Source: Gammaproteobacteria bacterium (GTDB taxonomy: Bacteria; Pseudomonadota; Gammaproteobacteria; Steroidobacterales; Rariloculaceae). From it: a stretch of DNA of 64,000 nucleotides. A program made the position numbers and the translations under genes. Shown here piece after piece: positions 17,665-27,428 of this stretch. Within the stretch, counting starts at the first letter, position 1. Each line of letters starts with the position of its first letter. The notes beneath the pieces are model-generated. The model had not been told where the DNA came from. It did no database searches and saw only the letters and a program-made list of their open reading frames with translations. Location: the NCBI GenBank assembly GCA_022819855.1, contig JAJEGN010000017.1, positions 40,280 through 104,279 of the forward strand. The letters are read 5' to 3'.

Positions 17665-18132
17665 CTACGACTCGTCGATCGCCACGACCTGATCGCGTTG
17701 GGCAATCAGTGTCGCGTTCGTGAACTTCGGAACGTCCGCAGCGATTCCCGCCTGATGCTCCGCGGCGGCCGCTTCGAACGCCTCGACATCGGCGATGTAG
17801 ATGTTGAGCGTCGCCACATACGGCGGCGGTGAGCCATCCGCACCCGGTTGGCCGCGGCGCAGTTCGAAGCGGCTGATCGACTCGCCGTAAAGCCGCATGA
17901 TCAGCGGCATGTGGGTATTCTCGTAGTAGTCGAAATCGAACGTCACATCCGGGCCGTTCTCGTAGACGATCGTCATGCAGTACTGGCCGACGACGCTGTC
18001 TGCCGCGTTTGCGCCATTGGTGAGCGTGGCGCCGACGGCTGCGCCGATCACAGCGGCTTTGCCTGCCCCGGTCAACAGGGTGCGGCGATCCACCGTACGT
18101 TCGACAGGCTGATTCATTTTTTCGGTCGCCAT
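17665..18132 (-). CDS. EthD-family protein with twin-arginine-like leader
   Basis: 155 residues. The leader contains DRRTLLTGAGKAAVIGAAVG, a twin-arginine-type start followed by a hydrophobic stretch. The mature part has FDYYENTHMPLIMRLYG and later YVATLNIYIADVEAFEAA, the dimeric alpha/beta-barrel fold of EthD-like proteins. EthD was found in an ether-degradation cluster, but the family is broad and no reaction can be assigned. A GGGAGG site lies 7 bases before the ATG. Export suggests a periplasmic role. Confidence 0.75.
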   Translation of the reverse strand: MATEKMNQPVERTVDRRTLLTGAGKAAVIGAAVGATLTNGANAADSVVGQYCMTIVYENGPDVTFDFDYYENTHMPLIMRLYGESISRFELRRGQPGADGSPPPYVATLNIYIADVEAFEAAAAEHQAGIAADVPKFTNATLIAQRDQVVAIDES

Positions 18133-18229
18133 TCAGGTTCCTCCCATGGAGTCTGTTGGCCCTGGCCTGCCGCACACCGTCCTGCCCGGCCGACGTGTTT
18201 CGATCCAACCCGCGGGATCAGACGGCAGT

Positions 18230-19408
18230 TCAGGCGAGTCGCGAACGGTAGCCTTGGAGCAGACCGGCGAACTCCTGCAGCGCCGCGATTCCGCTCGCCT
18301 CGGCATCGGCGCACCACGCCTGCAATCGCGCCAGGAGTTCCGTCTGGTCCTTGCCACTATGGGTCCAGAGCGCTTTGAGCCTCTGCTTGAACTCCAGGAT
18401 CGTGCATAGCGTCTGATTGCCTTCGAGCGCCGCAGACAACTGTTGGTCACCGATCCGCGCTATCGCCGTGTCTTCGGTCGAGATTTGCCGGCGCAAACCA
18501 AGCAACCGCTTCTTCTCTTCGCCCTTCTCACGCTTGCACGCGGCGCGAAAAACGGGGCGTACCACCCGGTTGCCATAGAGCTTGAGTACGTGAAAGCGGT
18601 TCGCGACGATCGCGCTCAGCAACTCCGTATCCACGGCGGGTCGGCGCTCGGCAAACGCCGTCTTCGGTGCGACCCGGCGCACCTCCGCGAGCCCGACTGT
18701 CTCGAGCAATCGTATGTAGAGCCAACCGACGTCGAACTCCCACCACTTGTTCGAAAACTTCGCTGACACGCCATAGGCGTGATGATTGTTGTGCATCTCC
18801 TCGCCGCCGATGATCAGGCCGAAGGGAACGATGTTCCGCGAAGCGTCCTCGGTCTCGAAATTACGGTAGCCCCAGTAATGCCCTACGCCGTTGATGACGC
18901 CGGCCGCCCAGAACGGGATCCAGATCATCTGCACGATCCAGATCGCCAGACCGACAACGCCGAAAAGGACCAGGTCCGTCAAGAGCATCAGGCCGATGCC
19001 GAGAAAGACATGCCGGCTGTAGAGATTGCGCTCGATCCAGTCGTCGGGCGTGCCGTGGCCGTAGGCTTCGAGCGTTTCCGGCCTGGCCGCCTCGCGACGG
19101 TACAGGAACGCGCCGCCGAAGAGCACCGACGCGATGCTCGTTTGCTGCGGGCTGTGCGGATCTTCTTCCAGTTCGCACTTCGCGTGGTGTTTCCGATGCA
19201 CGGCCACCCACTGGCGCGTCACCATGCCGGTCGTCAACCAAAGCCAGAATCTGAAGAAGTGACTGGCTACCGGGTGCAGCTTCAGACCGCGATGCGCCTG
19301 GGCACGGTGCAGGAAGATCGTGACGCTCGCGATCGTGATGTGCGTGAGCAGCATCGCTGCCCAGAAATAGCCCCAGCCCGACAGGTCGAGCAAGCCTGAA
19401 AGATTCAT
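18230..19408 (-). CDS. Acyl-lipid/acyl-CoA fatty acid desaturase (DesA-like)
   Basis: 392 residues, inner membrane. The three histidine boxes of the di-iron desaturases are present: HRAQAHR (34-40), HRKHH (71-75) and HNNHHAYG (206-213), between hydrophobic helix pairs. This is the delta-9 type that introduces cis double bonds into membrane lipid acyl chains. Beyond about residue 260 there is a basic, helical extension of about 130 residues ending in WCADAEASGIAALQEFAGLLQGY, present in some bacterial DesA proteins as I recall. The start at 19408 follows GGGAG; an upstream in-frame ATG at 19474 is less likely. Confidence 0.88.
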   Translation of the reverse strand: MNLSGLLDLSGWGYFWAAMLLTHITIASVTIFLHRAQAHRGLKLHPVASHFFRFWLWLTTGMVTRQWVAVHRKHHAKCELEEDPHSPQQTSIASVLFGGAFLYRREAARPETLEAYGHGTPDDWIERNLYSRHVFLGIGLMLLTDLVLFGVVGLAIWIVQMIWIPFWAAGVINGVGHYWGYRNFETEDASRNIVPFGLIIGGEEMHNNHHAYGVSAKFSNKWWEFDVGWLYIRLLETVGLAEVRRVAPKTAFAERRPAVDTELLSAIVANRFHVLKLYGNRVVRPVFRAACKREKGEEKKRLLGLRRQISTEDTAIARIGDQQLSAALEGNQTLCTILEFKQRLKALWTHSGKDQTELLARLQAWCADAEASGIAALQEFAGLLQGYRSRLA

Positions 19409-19591
19409 CTTGTTCTTTTGCTCCCGACTCCAAATGAGCAACCGACCCGGCACCCCCGTGGGTCGATGTCGCATTGTACCCGTCTCGCGAAAAGCGCCAA
19501 GGTTACCGCGACCCTATATTGCTTTTGAAGTGCGCAAGCCCGCAATCCGGAATGGATCGGAGTCGTCTCGTTGGCCTGGCCAGATACCAGC

Positions 19592-21514
19592 TTACAGCCC
19601 TCCCGGGCCACACTCCTGCGCCAGGTAGCTCTCGACGGACGACAGTATCGCCAGGTGGTGCTGCGGCCACCACGGGTAACTGTGCCACAGGTCGACCACT
19701 TCCATGAATTTGACCTGCTTGCCCGCCCGTTCCAGCGCGTCTACAAATTTTTCGGACTGGTCGATTGGTACACGCTGGTCGCGGTCACCGTGGAAAACGA
19801 AGATAGGGATCTCCGCGTCCTCGACGTTGTCCAGCGGCGACATGCCGCCGATCGTGGGATTCTGGAACAGACGGGTGAATCGACCTTCGAAGGTGATCCG
19901 GTCGAAACTGCGCAATTCCGAAAGCCCTGCTCCCGAGATGGCGCACTGGTAAGGCGAATCCGGACGTACACTGGCTGCCATGGCGGCGAACCCGCCGTAG
20001 GAGTAACCGAACATCGCGATTCGATCGGCTTCGGCGATCCCCTCGTCTACCAGCCATCCGGCGCCGTCATCCTTGTCGTCCTGCATCTTCTGGCCCCACT
20101 CCCTGTCACCGGCACGCCAGAGTTCCTGACCCCAGCCTTCCGAACCCCGGTACTGCGGTTGCAGCACCGCATATCCGCGGTTGGCGAGGAACTGTGCCCA
20201 GAGGTCCCAGCCGAGGTAATCGCGCGCCCAGGGGCCGCCGTGAGGAACGACAACGGCCGGATAGGGAGGGGAACCCTCCGATGGAAGCGTCAGGTACGCC
20301 GGGATTTCGAGCCCGTCCCGCGCTTCGTACGTGACGAACTCCATGTCGGCAAGCTTTTCCGGCTCCAGAAAGGGATGGCTCCGTCCGAGCGGCACGAGTT
20401 GCCGACCGTTGACGAGCAGATGGTAGGCGCCCGGCTCCCTGTCCCCGGTCGTGCGCACGACCATGATCGTCAAGTCATCCGACATGGAAACTATGGTGTG
20501 CGCGTCGTCTTCCCCCAGCGCTTCCTCGATCCGATCAGCGATATCCTTGTACATGGGCGAGATGTACTCAGTCCAGATCCTGTCGTTGACCCCCGTATAA
20601 CCGATGACCTCCCCCAGATTGTCGGGGTCGGTCGCAACGCGAACTCCGATCGCCTCGATGTCATCCCCGCCGTATAGCGGCTCGCTGAGTTCCCGGGTGA
20701 CCAGATCGTAGGTCCGAAGTACAGACTTGTCGCGCCCTGTATTGTCAACTACATAGACACGGCGACCGTCGAGGTCGAAGGTTTGCGGCCACATGCCCTC
20801 TCGCTCGACGGCGACAAACTCGTGATGTACGTCCCACTCGCCGGTGTCCGGATGGATGTACGAAAACTGCAGCCGCGTGTCCTCCCCGTTTCCCGTGATT
20901 TCCGCCTTGCCGCGGATTTCTCCGAACGAATTCGCGAAAATGTCCTCCCCGGACGCCATGCGGTAGATGCGCCGCGCGTTGAAGGTGTTGAGATCCACCT
21001 CGTAGATTTCGGACGCAAATTCCAGATTGACGCGTTGCACCAGGAATTTGTCGGGTTCGCGCGGCAGGACATTGAAGATGCCCTTGCCACCGTCCTGATT
21101 CTCAAGAAGCTCCCGCCACCGTTCCTCGCCCCGGTCATCGATGACGTAAAGCTTGTCCCTGAACCATCGGGTCGGCCTGCCTCCGAAACGATAGTCGAAC
21201 CTCTGTCTTCCGATGACATACAGGTATTCGTCATTCAGCCAGCCGACTCCAAGCGCCTTGACGTCGGGCGGTGCGAAGCGCACAGGCGGGAGCGACAAGT
21301 CCTCGGTCTGCCAAACCGTAATATCCGGCGGTCCATTGACATCCGACAGTGTCAATGCCACCAGTTGATTGCCGTTCGGGCTGACATCGACGCTGGAAAT
21401 CACAGGATCGTGAATCCAGGCGCTGATCGGGATGAGTTCCGCTCTCGCGGCGCCCGCGGCCGCCATGACCGTGAACGCGAGGACCAGTGAAAGTTCTCGT
21501 GCGCGTGAATTCAT
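19592..21514 (-). CDS. Secreted S9 family prolyl-oligopeptidase-type peptidase
   Basis: 640 residues: signal peptide ending GAARA, an N-terminal beta-propeller region (about 30-370) and a C-terminal alpha/beta hydrolase domain. The nucleophile is Ser505 in FGYSYGGFAA, with an Asp in FHGDRDQRVP and a His in LWHSYPWW completing the triad. S9 enzymes cleave short peptides, so it probably processes peptides in the periplasm. It begins 3 bases after the stop of a TonB-dependent receptor gene, so uptake and cleavage are likely coupled. Confidence 0.88.
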   Translation of the reverse strand: MNSRARELSLVLAFTVMAAAGAARAELIPISAWIHDPVISSVDVSPNGNQLVALTLSDVNGPPDITVWQTEDLSLPPVRFAPPDVKALGVGWLNDEYLYVIGRQRFDYRFGGRPTRWFRDKLYVIDDRGEERWRELLENQDGGKGIFNVLPREPDKFLVQRVNLEFASEIYEVDLNTFNARRIYRMASGEDIFANSFGEIRGKAEITGNGEDTRLQFSYIHPDTGEWDVHHEFVAVEREGMWPQTFDLDGRRVYVVDNTGRDKSVLRTYDLVTRELSEPLYGGDDIEAIGVRVATDPDNLGEVIGYTGVNDRIWTEYISPMYKDIADRIEEALGEDDAHTIVSMSDDLTIMVVRTTGDREPGAYHLLVNGRQLVPLGRSHPFLEPEKLADMEFVTYEARDGLEIPAYLTLPSEGSPPYPAVVVPHGGPWARDYLGWDLWAQFLANRGYAVLQPQYRGSEGWGQELWRAGDREWGQKMQDDKDDGAGWLVDEGIAEADRIAMFGYSYGGFAAMAASVRPDSPYQCAISGAGLSELRSFDRITFEGRFTRLFQNPTIGGMSPLDNVEDAEIPIFVFHGDRDQRVPIDQSEKFVDALERAGKQVKFMEVVDLWHSYPWWPQHHLAILSSVESYLAQECGPGGL

Positions 21515-21517
21515 GGT

Positions 21518-24500
21518 TCAGAACTCCCTGGCGACCTGCAGCACGAATGTGCGGCCGAAGATGTCATAGCCAACGCCCGGCAGAGTATTGAGAAAACGCG
21601 AGGTTTCGTTGCGTGGGACGCCATCGGCGACCAGAGGCGGCTGCTTGTCGAAGATATTGCGGAGAGTTCCGAGCACCGTCCAGTCGGCGTTGTTCCAGCG
21701 GACTGACAACGTATGCTCCCAATGATTCTCGGTCCAGTACATCCGATCGACGTTCGTGGTGCCCGGGTCATAGACGGGATCCTCGGTGCTGTCGCCGATG
21801 ACATCCATGCGCCAGAAGAAACGCCAGTCGCGGTAGTCGACGATAACGTCGAGGATGCCAGTCCACTTCGGAAACCCCCAACCTTTTTCGCTGTTCCACT
21901 CGTTGTCGAACAACTCGGTAGTCTGCTCCTTGAGAATCGTGATCGTGCTTTCGATAGTCAGATCGAACCGTGGAAACGATTTCTCCACGATGAAGTCCGT
22001 GTCGAACCCACTCGTGAACTGACGGCCGACATTGAGACGTGACGCATCGACGCTGGAGAGAAACCCGTTCTCGTCACGTCCGCTGACCCGCGAGCAGAAC
22101 GGATGCGACAATCCCTCAGAGCCATAGCAAACGCCGAGCACATAGCCCGGCGAAACGTCTGAAACGGTGTTCATCAGTTCGATCTCATACCACGTAAAGG
22201 CAACCGAGAGCCCGAGCAGATCCTGCGGTTCGGGTTGCAGTACGACGCCCGCGGTCCATGCATCCGAATTCTCCGCCAACAGATCCCTGTTGCCGCCGAC
22301 GACGGTCAGGATACTCGGTGCACCCCCCTCTCCGTGGGTCTCCGGCAATCCGATCGCCTGACAGTTCCGGTACACGATGTCGTCCGGTTCGTAGGTCTCG
22401 CCGTAGCTGATACAGGGATCGAGAAACGCGGACACGAATCCCTGCTGGTCTCCCTGGAACTGCTCGAACAGATCCGGGGCGCGAAACGATGTTCCTGCCG
22501 TGCCACGGAACCGAACCTGCGGAATCATCTGATAGTCGAGCGCCATGCGATACGTGTAGTCGCTACCGAACGATTCATAGTCCGTCCACCGACCGGAACC
22601 GTTGAAGCGCAGATCCTCGGCGAAGGCCCTGCCCTGCAACAACGGTATCTCGACTTCCGTGAACAGCTCGGTGACCGTATCGTCGCCTTTGGTAATGCCT
22701 GCCGTGGCGAATCCCCAGAAGTTGTTCGCCTGCGCATCGGGATCCGGCACGTCGTTGATTTCCTCGTTACGGGTCTCGATCCCGATCACGGCGTTGACGT
22801 CTGCTCCGTTCGGCATCGAGAACAGTCGGCCGGTCGCATAGCCGGAAAGCTGGTAACCCGTGTAGGTGGTCTTCCCCAACGTATCCTTGGTAATGAACCC
22901 CAGAACATCCGAAGGCAGGCGACCATGCAATAGGGCATCTTCCGTGAACAGGTTCGCCGGTACGCAACCGGGGATAGTGGGTTCGGCGCACACGAGGTTG
23001 CCGTTCGCATCGAGCGTCGAGTTGAGTGAGGCCGACACGCGATCATCGAGCAACTGCCACTGCGCGCTCGTACCTTCGGAACGATTGAAGCCGATATACG
23101 CATCGTAGCTCCAGGTTGCCGACAAGTCGCCTTCAAGTCCGACGAAAGCGTTGTAGCGGTCAACTTCGACTTGTGCATCCTGCGGATAAAGATTGTTGCG
23201 TGGGATCACGGGCGCTACGCCAAACCCGCCGAATCGGCCCAAGGGGCCGTAAAGACCGAACGGGTTGGTCGGGTTCGTGCGTGAAACGTTAGGGAAGAAC
23301 TGTCCGGGCGTGCCGGTGTAGTTGGTCTCACGCCGATTGAAGTAGAACTCGTAGTAGACGTTCGCGCTGCGTCCGCCGATGTCGAAATCCTTGTCTCCGA
23401 ACGACGTCAGCGAATAAAGCTCCTGGTCGGAGAGGATGTTCTCGATGTACGGTTCGGTCGTGTCCCGATAAAAGGGACCTTCGTTGTCCCAGAGCGGATC
23501 CGGATCCGCAGGGTCTTCGCTCGCGGGATCCCAACCGTTCACGGGTACTGTCGTGAAGTACGGGATACCGAACTGTTGCGGTCGGGAGAAGTAGGGATTC
23601 GTCGGATCGAGTTGGCCGAGGCTTGGTTCGTAACGAAGAAATCCGAACGGTGTGAACGCGACCAGACCATAAATGAACCCGAAGCACAGGGGCTCTCCCG
23701 TCTCTGGACTTGTGTTGTCGATCACACCATTACCGTCCTGGTCGGTAAATCGAGGTCTCCGGTCGCAATGGGCCCAGTCCCGCTGGTTTCTGGTCATGCT
23801 CTGGCGTTGGTAGTAGCCGCCTGAAACGCTGATGGCCCAATCGGAACCGACGCGCCCCCAGGTCGCATCGGCGGAGTACAGCTCGCCTCCCCCGGCCTCC
23901 GGTACGAAGCCCTCGACGTTGAGCCGCAGACCGTCGAAACGCTGCACGGTGATGGCGTTGATGACGCCCGCTACCGCGTCCGCGCCGTAGATCGACGACG
24001 CCCCGTCCTTGAGAATTTCGTAGCGGACGATCGAAGACTCCGGAATCGCGCTGAGGTCGACCGAATTCGTGCCGCCGCCGATGCCCGATGGCCCCCATCG
24101 CTTGCCATTGACCAGCACCAGCGTGCGCTGCTCGCCCAAGCCGCGTAACGCTACAGACCGTGCACCAGGACCGCCGTCGGTGACGAAACCTGAAAACGTA
24201 TCGTCGATTTGTTGACCCGACGCGACAGTGGAGCCCTGCAGAATCTCGCCGGCATCAAGCAGCCCGGCCAACGCCGACGTTTCGCTGGTAATGACCGAAA
24301 TGGGCGACGCGCTCGTGAACGCATCCCGCCGGATACGCGATCCGGTCACGATGACCATCTCGGCCACCGGTTGTGCGGCAGCCGGAATGGCATCGGCAAC
24401 ATCGGCAGCTTCGTTTTGGGCTTGCTCTTGAGCTTGCTCTTCGGCTTCCTCGGTCTCCTGAGTCGCGCCCGACTCGTCAGTCTGTTCCTCCTGGGCGGTA

Positions 24501-24562
24501 GCCTTGCCGAAGAGCAGCAACGCGGCGAGCGCCAGTAACGCGTAGTTTGAGAGATCCTTCAT
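21518..24562 (-). CDS. TonB-dependent outer-membrane receptor
   Basis: 1014 residues. The signal peptide ends at ATAQ (residue 24), then an unusual acidic and Gln-rich stretch (25-60), then EMVIVTGSRIRRD leading into the plug domain (QTLVLVNGKR-like LVLVNGKRWGP, YEILKDGASSIYGADAVAGVIN). The remainder forms the beta-barrel and ends in Phe, as outer-membrane proteins do. The plug style is that of receptors found with secreted peptidases. It is the first gene of an operon with an S9 peptidase and probably imports peptides or peptide-like compounds (inference). Confidence 0.9.
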   Translation of the reverse strand: MKDLSNYALLALAALLLFGKATAQEEQTDESGATQETEEAEEQAQEQAQNEAADVADAIPAAAQPVAEMVIVTGSRIRRDAFTSASPISVITSETSALAGLLDAGEILQGSTVASGQQIDDTFSGFVTDGGPGARSVALRGLGEQRTLVLVNGKRWGPSGIGGGTNSVDLSAIPESSIVRYEILKDGASSIYGADAVAGVINAITVQRFDGLRLNVEGFVPEAGGGELYSADATWGRVGSDWAISVSGGYYQRQSMTRNQRDWAHCDRRPRFTDQDGNGVIDNTSPETGEPLCFGFIYGLVAFTPFGFLRYEPSLGQLDPTNPYFSRPQQFGIPYFTTVPVNGWDPASEDPADPDPLWDNEGPFYRDTTEPYIENILSDQELYSLTSFGDKDFDIGGRSANVYYEFYFNRRETNYTGTPGQFFPNVSRTNPTNPFGLYGPLGRFGGFGVAPVIPRNNLYPQDAQVEVDRYNAFVGLEGDLSATWSYDAYIGFNRSEGTSAQWQLLDDRVSASLNSTLDANGNLVCAEPTIPGCVPANLFTEDALLHGRLPSDVLGFITKDTLGKTTYTGYQLSGYATGRLFSMPNGADVNAVIGIETRNEEINDVPDPDAQANNFWGFATAGITKGDDTVTELFTEVEIPLLQGRAFAEDLRFNGSGRWTDYESFGSDYTYRMALDYQMIPQVRFRGTAGTSFRAPDLFEQFQGDQQGFVSAFLDPCISYGETYEPDDIVYRNCQAIGLPETHGEGGAPSILTVVGGNRDLLAENSDAWTAGVVLQPEPQDLLGLSVAFTWYEIELMNTVSDVSPGYVLGVCYGSEGLSHPFCSRVSGRDENGFLSSVDASRLNVGRQFTSGFDTDFIVEKSFPRFDLTIESTITILKEQTTELFDNEWNSEKGWGFPKWTGILDVIVDYRDWRFFWRMDVIGDSTEDPVYDPGTTNVDRMYWTENHWEHTLSVRWNNADWTVLGTLRNIFDKQPPLVADGVPRNETSRFLNTLPGVGYDIFGRTFVLQVAREF

Positions 24563-24634
24563 GGCCAGTCCCGACTCGAAACCCGGTTAACGATTGATTC
24601 TACGCCCACTTTTTCCGTTTTGCCCTACTTCCGG

Positions 24635-25132
24635 TCAATAGATGATTCCGGGCGGCCGGTAGAACGTAATCAAGCGCCCGGCGCACATGACGGCGATGAG
24701 GAGCACCAGCGAAACTGCGCCCATGACCCTGGCCGGCAGCGGCGCATCGTCGTGTGGTCCCATCGCTGCAACCGCACTGAATTGCAGCCTGTAAAACAGC
24801 ACGACATTGATTCCCATGAGCGCCAGGCACACTGCCTTGACGTGAAATGCCGAGTTGTAGAAGTACTGATCGGGCGCTCCGGAGATGAAGAGCAACCCCG
24901 TCAGTACCGAAATACCGAACCCTGCCACGCCCAGGCGCAGCAGCCCGTGCATCGCAACGGGCCGAATGCCTTTCGCAAGCCCGAGCAGCCGCAGGTCGAA
25001 CACTCCAACGGTCCCTGCCATGAGCGTCAGGCCAATGAAATGCAGGGACTCGCAGATCGGCCAGGCCCACTGCCAGGTCGTCACGAAATAGGACGCTGGC
25101 GTATTGACGATCCAGTTCATCAAGGCCTGCAT
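24635..25132 (-). CDS. Small integral membrane protein (DUF6644-like)
   Basis: 165 residues with about four or five hydrophobic helices. CESLHFIGLTLMAGTVGVFDLRLLG near residue 28 and KAVCLALMGINVVLFYRLQF later resemble the DUF6644 family. GAGG precedes the ATG at 25132. It lies 9 bases after a second protein of similar plan (25142-25651). The conserved His in the first helix could bind heme or metal, but this is not established. Function unknown. Confidence 0.6.
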   Translation of the reverse strand: MQALMNWIVNTPASYFVTTWQWAWPICESLHFIGLTLMAGTVGVFDLRLLGLAKGIRPVAMHGLLRLGVAGFGISVLTGLLFISGAPDQYFYNSAFHVKAVCLALMGINVVLFYRLQFSAVAAMGPHDDAPLPARVMGAVSLVLLIAVMCAGRLITFYRPPGIIY

Positions 25133-25141
25133 GCGGATACC

Positions 25142-25651
25142 TCAGTTCAATACGTCGGTGGCCATGAGGACGCTATGGGTATAAGCCAGGAACCGGCCCG
25201 TCCCAATGGTTCCGGCCCAGAGTGCGAGAGTGACCGCCGCTGCCGCCTTGACGCGGACGTCCGGCACGAACACGCGTCCCGGGTCGACTCCGGCGAAGAC
25301 TTGCCGGCCGAGCCAGGTGAGCAGTACCACCGCCGCAGCGATGAGCCCGAGCTTGATGTAGAAGATCGGATTGGTCAGCGCCTTGGCCGGATAGGCCACG
25401 AGCAGCAGGACTCCGGATACCGCGTTGATCGCGAACCCGATCCACATGACCGGCATGAGCTGCTGCAGGGGCCCGATCGGGTAGCGTTTGGCGAAACCCA
25501 GCGCCCAGACGTTAATCGCGACATTGACGCCAACGACGATGCCGAGCCCGAGGGTATGCAGAAAAAGTATGAACGGAAACGCGAATACCGACGGCGTCTC
25601 GCGAATCCATACGCCGAGCGCGGATTGCTCTATCGCAACAAGGAAAGCCAT
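25142..25651 (-). CDS. Small integral membrane protein related to its neighbour
   Basis: 169 residues with about four helices. The segment PFILFLHTLGLGIVVGVNVAIN mirrors the ESLHFIGL segment of the next protein, and IFYIKLGLIAAAVVLLTWL mirrors its later helix. The pair probably arose by duplication and may form a heterodimer (inference). No enzyme motif is visible. First gene of a two-gene minus-strand unit, divergent from the signalling cluster at 25.8 kb. Confidence 0.6.
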   Translation of the reverse strand: MAFLVAIEQSALGVWIRETPSVFAFPFILFLHTLGLGIVVGVNVAINVWALGFAKRYPIGPLQQLMPVMWIGFAINAVSGVLLLVAYPAKALTNPIFYIKLGLIAAAVVLLTWLGRQVFAGVDPGRVFVPDVRVKAAAAVTLALWAGTIGTGRFLAYTHSVLMATDVLN

Positions 25652-25836
25652 CGCCGACGAATGTTAGCAGAGTCGTCGGCGCCCGTTCCCGCGACGAAGC
25701 CTCGCCGTCCGGCGGCCCGCTCCCCGGCTTCCGCTCCGGCGCGGCGCGGCGCGGCGTAGCTGTTCAGATCGCAGCGGGGATGATACCTTCGCCCCGGTCC
25801 CGAAAACCGACATTCAAGCTCAACGCGAGGTCCTGG

Positions 25837-27012
25837 ATGGCCGACCCGCTCTACAAGATCCTGGTCGTGGACGACGAACCCGATCTGGAACCGCTCGTAA
25901 AGATGCGCATGCGCCGGGAAATCCGGTCGAAAATGTATACGTTCGTGTTCGCAAGCAACGGAGTCGAAGCGCTTGAGACGCTCGAGCGCGAGGGCGACGT
26001 GGACCTCGTGCTGTCGGACATCAACATGCCGCGCATGGACGGCCTGACGCTTCTGGAGCAGATCGCCGGAGCCGAAGCGGATTTACGCGCGGTCATCATC
26101 TCCGCCTACGGCGACATGAAGAATATCCGCACGGCCATGAACCGCGGCGCGTTCGACTTCATCATCAAGCCCATCGACTTCGACGATTTCAGGGTCACGG
26201 TCAACCGCGCGTTGGTCCACCTGGCCAAGTGGCGCGAAGCGCTCACGTCCCGCGACAAGCTCGTCACCCTGCAGAACGAACTCGATGTCGCAGCGACCAT
26301 CCAGCAATCGATCCTGCCCACGGTGTTCCCGGAAACGGACGGGATGCAGATTTTCGGCAGCATGGAACCGGCCCGCGCCGTGGGCGGCGACTTCTTCTTC
26401 GTCGAGCGATTTCTGGACGGCCGGGTCGCGCTCGCTGTCGCGGACGTATCCGACAAGGGCGTGCCCGCCGCGCTCTTCATGATGTTGACTCGTACCCTGC
26501 TCAAGGGCGCGCTGCGCGACGGCGCCCCGCCCGGCCGGGTTCTCGAGGAAGTCAACGATCTCCTGCATGAGGACAACGATACGGCGATGTTCGTGACCCT
26601 GTTCTGCGGGATTTTCGATCCGCACACCGGCGGGTTCACGTACGCCAACGGCGGGCACAATCCGCCGCTGCACGTGCGCGCCGACGGCAGTTCCGAAATA
26701 TTGCCCATAACCGGCGGCATCGCCCTGGGTGTCGCGCCCGAATTCACCTTCGCTGAAGGCGTCATCGACCTCGCGCCGGGCGACAGTGCGGTGCTTTATA
26801 CTGACGGCGTGACGGAGGCGATCAACGCGACTGACGAGGAATTCGGTATGGAGCGCCTGCACGACCTCTTCGCCGAAAGGCCCGGGCTGGATGCCCGAGA
26901 AGGCAACAGCGCGATTTTCGAATCCCTCCAGGAATTCACCGGCGATACGCCGCAATTCGACGACATCACCTGCCTCGTCCTGCATCGAAAAGATCCTTCG
27001 CGGGCATCATGA
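25837..27012 (+). CDS. Response regulator with PP2C-type (SpoIIE/RsbU) phosphatase output
   Basis: 391 residues. A receiver domain occupies about 1-125, with the acidic DDEPD near the start and the phospho-acceptor Asp61 in LVLSDINMPRMDG. A helical linker leads to a PP2C/SpoIIE domain (about 175-385) with GGDFFFVE, VADVSDKGVPAALFM, ANGGHNPP and LYTDGVTEA, the metal-binding Asp pattern intact. It should dephosphorylate an anti-sigma-factor antagonist when phosphorylated. The start at 25837 precedes the receiver fold directly; an in-frame ATG at 25780 is the alternative. The next gene, an RsbW-like kinase, overlaps by 4 bases. Confidence 0.9.
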   Translation: MADPLYKILVVDDEPDLEPLVKMRMRREIRSKMYTFVFASNGVEALETLEREGDVDLVLSDINMPRMDGLTLLEQIAGAEADLRAVIISAYGDMKNIRTAMNRGAFDFIIKPIDFDDFRVTVNRALVHLAKWREALTSRDKLVTLQNELDVAATIQQSILPTVFPETDGMQIFGSMEPARAVGGDFFFVERFLDGRVALAVADVSDKGVPAALFMMLTRTLLKGALRDGAPPGRVLEEVNDLLHEDNDTAMFVTLFCGIFDPHTGGFTYANGGHNPPLHVRADGSSEILPITGGIALGVAPEFTFAEGVIDLAPGDSAVLYTDGVTEAINATDEEFGMERLHDLFAERPGLDAREGNSAIFESLQEFTGDTPQFDDITCLVLHRKDPSRAS

Positions 27013-27428
27013 GCAGAGAAATCACGCTGCAAATCGGCGGGTCGGCGACTGAGCTTGCGCGAATCAACGCAGCGGTCGAGGACCTGGCCGAAACCGAAGG
27101 CTGGCCCGCGGAACTGGTCTTCCAGACCACCCTCGTTCTGGAAGAACTTGAAGTCAACATCATGAACTACGCCTATGGCGACGACGAAAGCGTACAAAGC
27201 CGGATCACGCTGCGTTCCGAACCCGATCGCCTGACGATCGAAATCTCCGACGGCGGCAAGGCCTTCAATCCGCTCGAAGATGCCAGGGAACCCGATCTCG
27301 ATGCCGCGCTCGAAGACCGCAGGATCGGCGGCCTGGGCATCCACTTCGTGCGAACGCTGATGGACGAAGTCAGCTATCGCCGGGAGGACGGCAGGAACCA
27401 CCTGACACTCGTGAAGCGGAGAGATTGA
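27009..27428 (+). CDS. RsbW-like anti-sigma-factor serine kinase (HATPase)
   Basis: 139 residues, a full-length single HATPase_c domain. The N box ELEVNIMNYAYG (about 48-59), the G1 box ISDGGKAFNP and the GGLGIHFVRTLMDEV segment are present. Proteins of this kind bind a sigma factor or a regulator and phosphorylate a STAS antagonist. The coupled start (ATGA at 27009) with the phosphatase and the STAS gene at 30986 complete a partner-switching set. No sigma factor gene lies in the window. Confidence 0.87.
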   Translation: MSREITLQIGGSATELARINAAVEDLAETEGWPAELVFQTTLVLEELEVNIMNYAYGDDESVQSRITLRSEPDRLTIEISDGGKAFNPLEDAREPDLDAALEDRRIGGLGIHFVRTLMDEVSYRREDGRNHLTLVKRRD

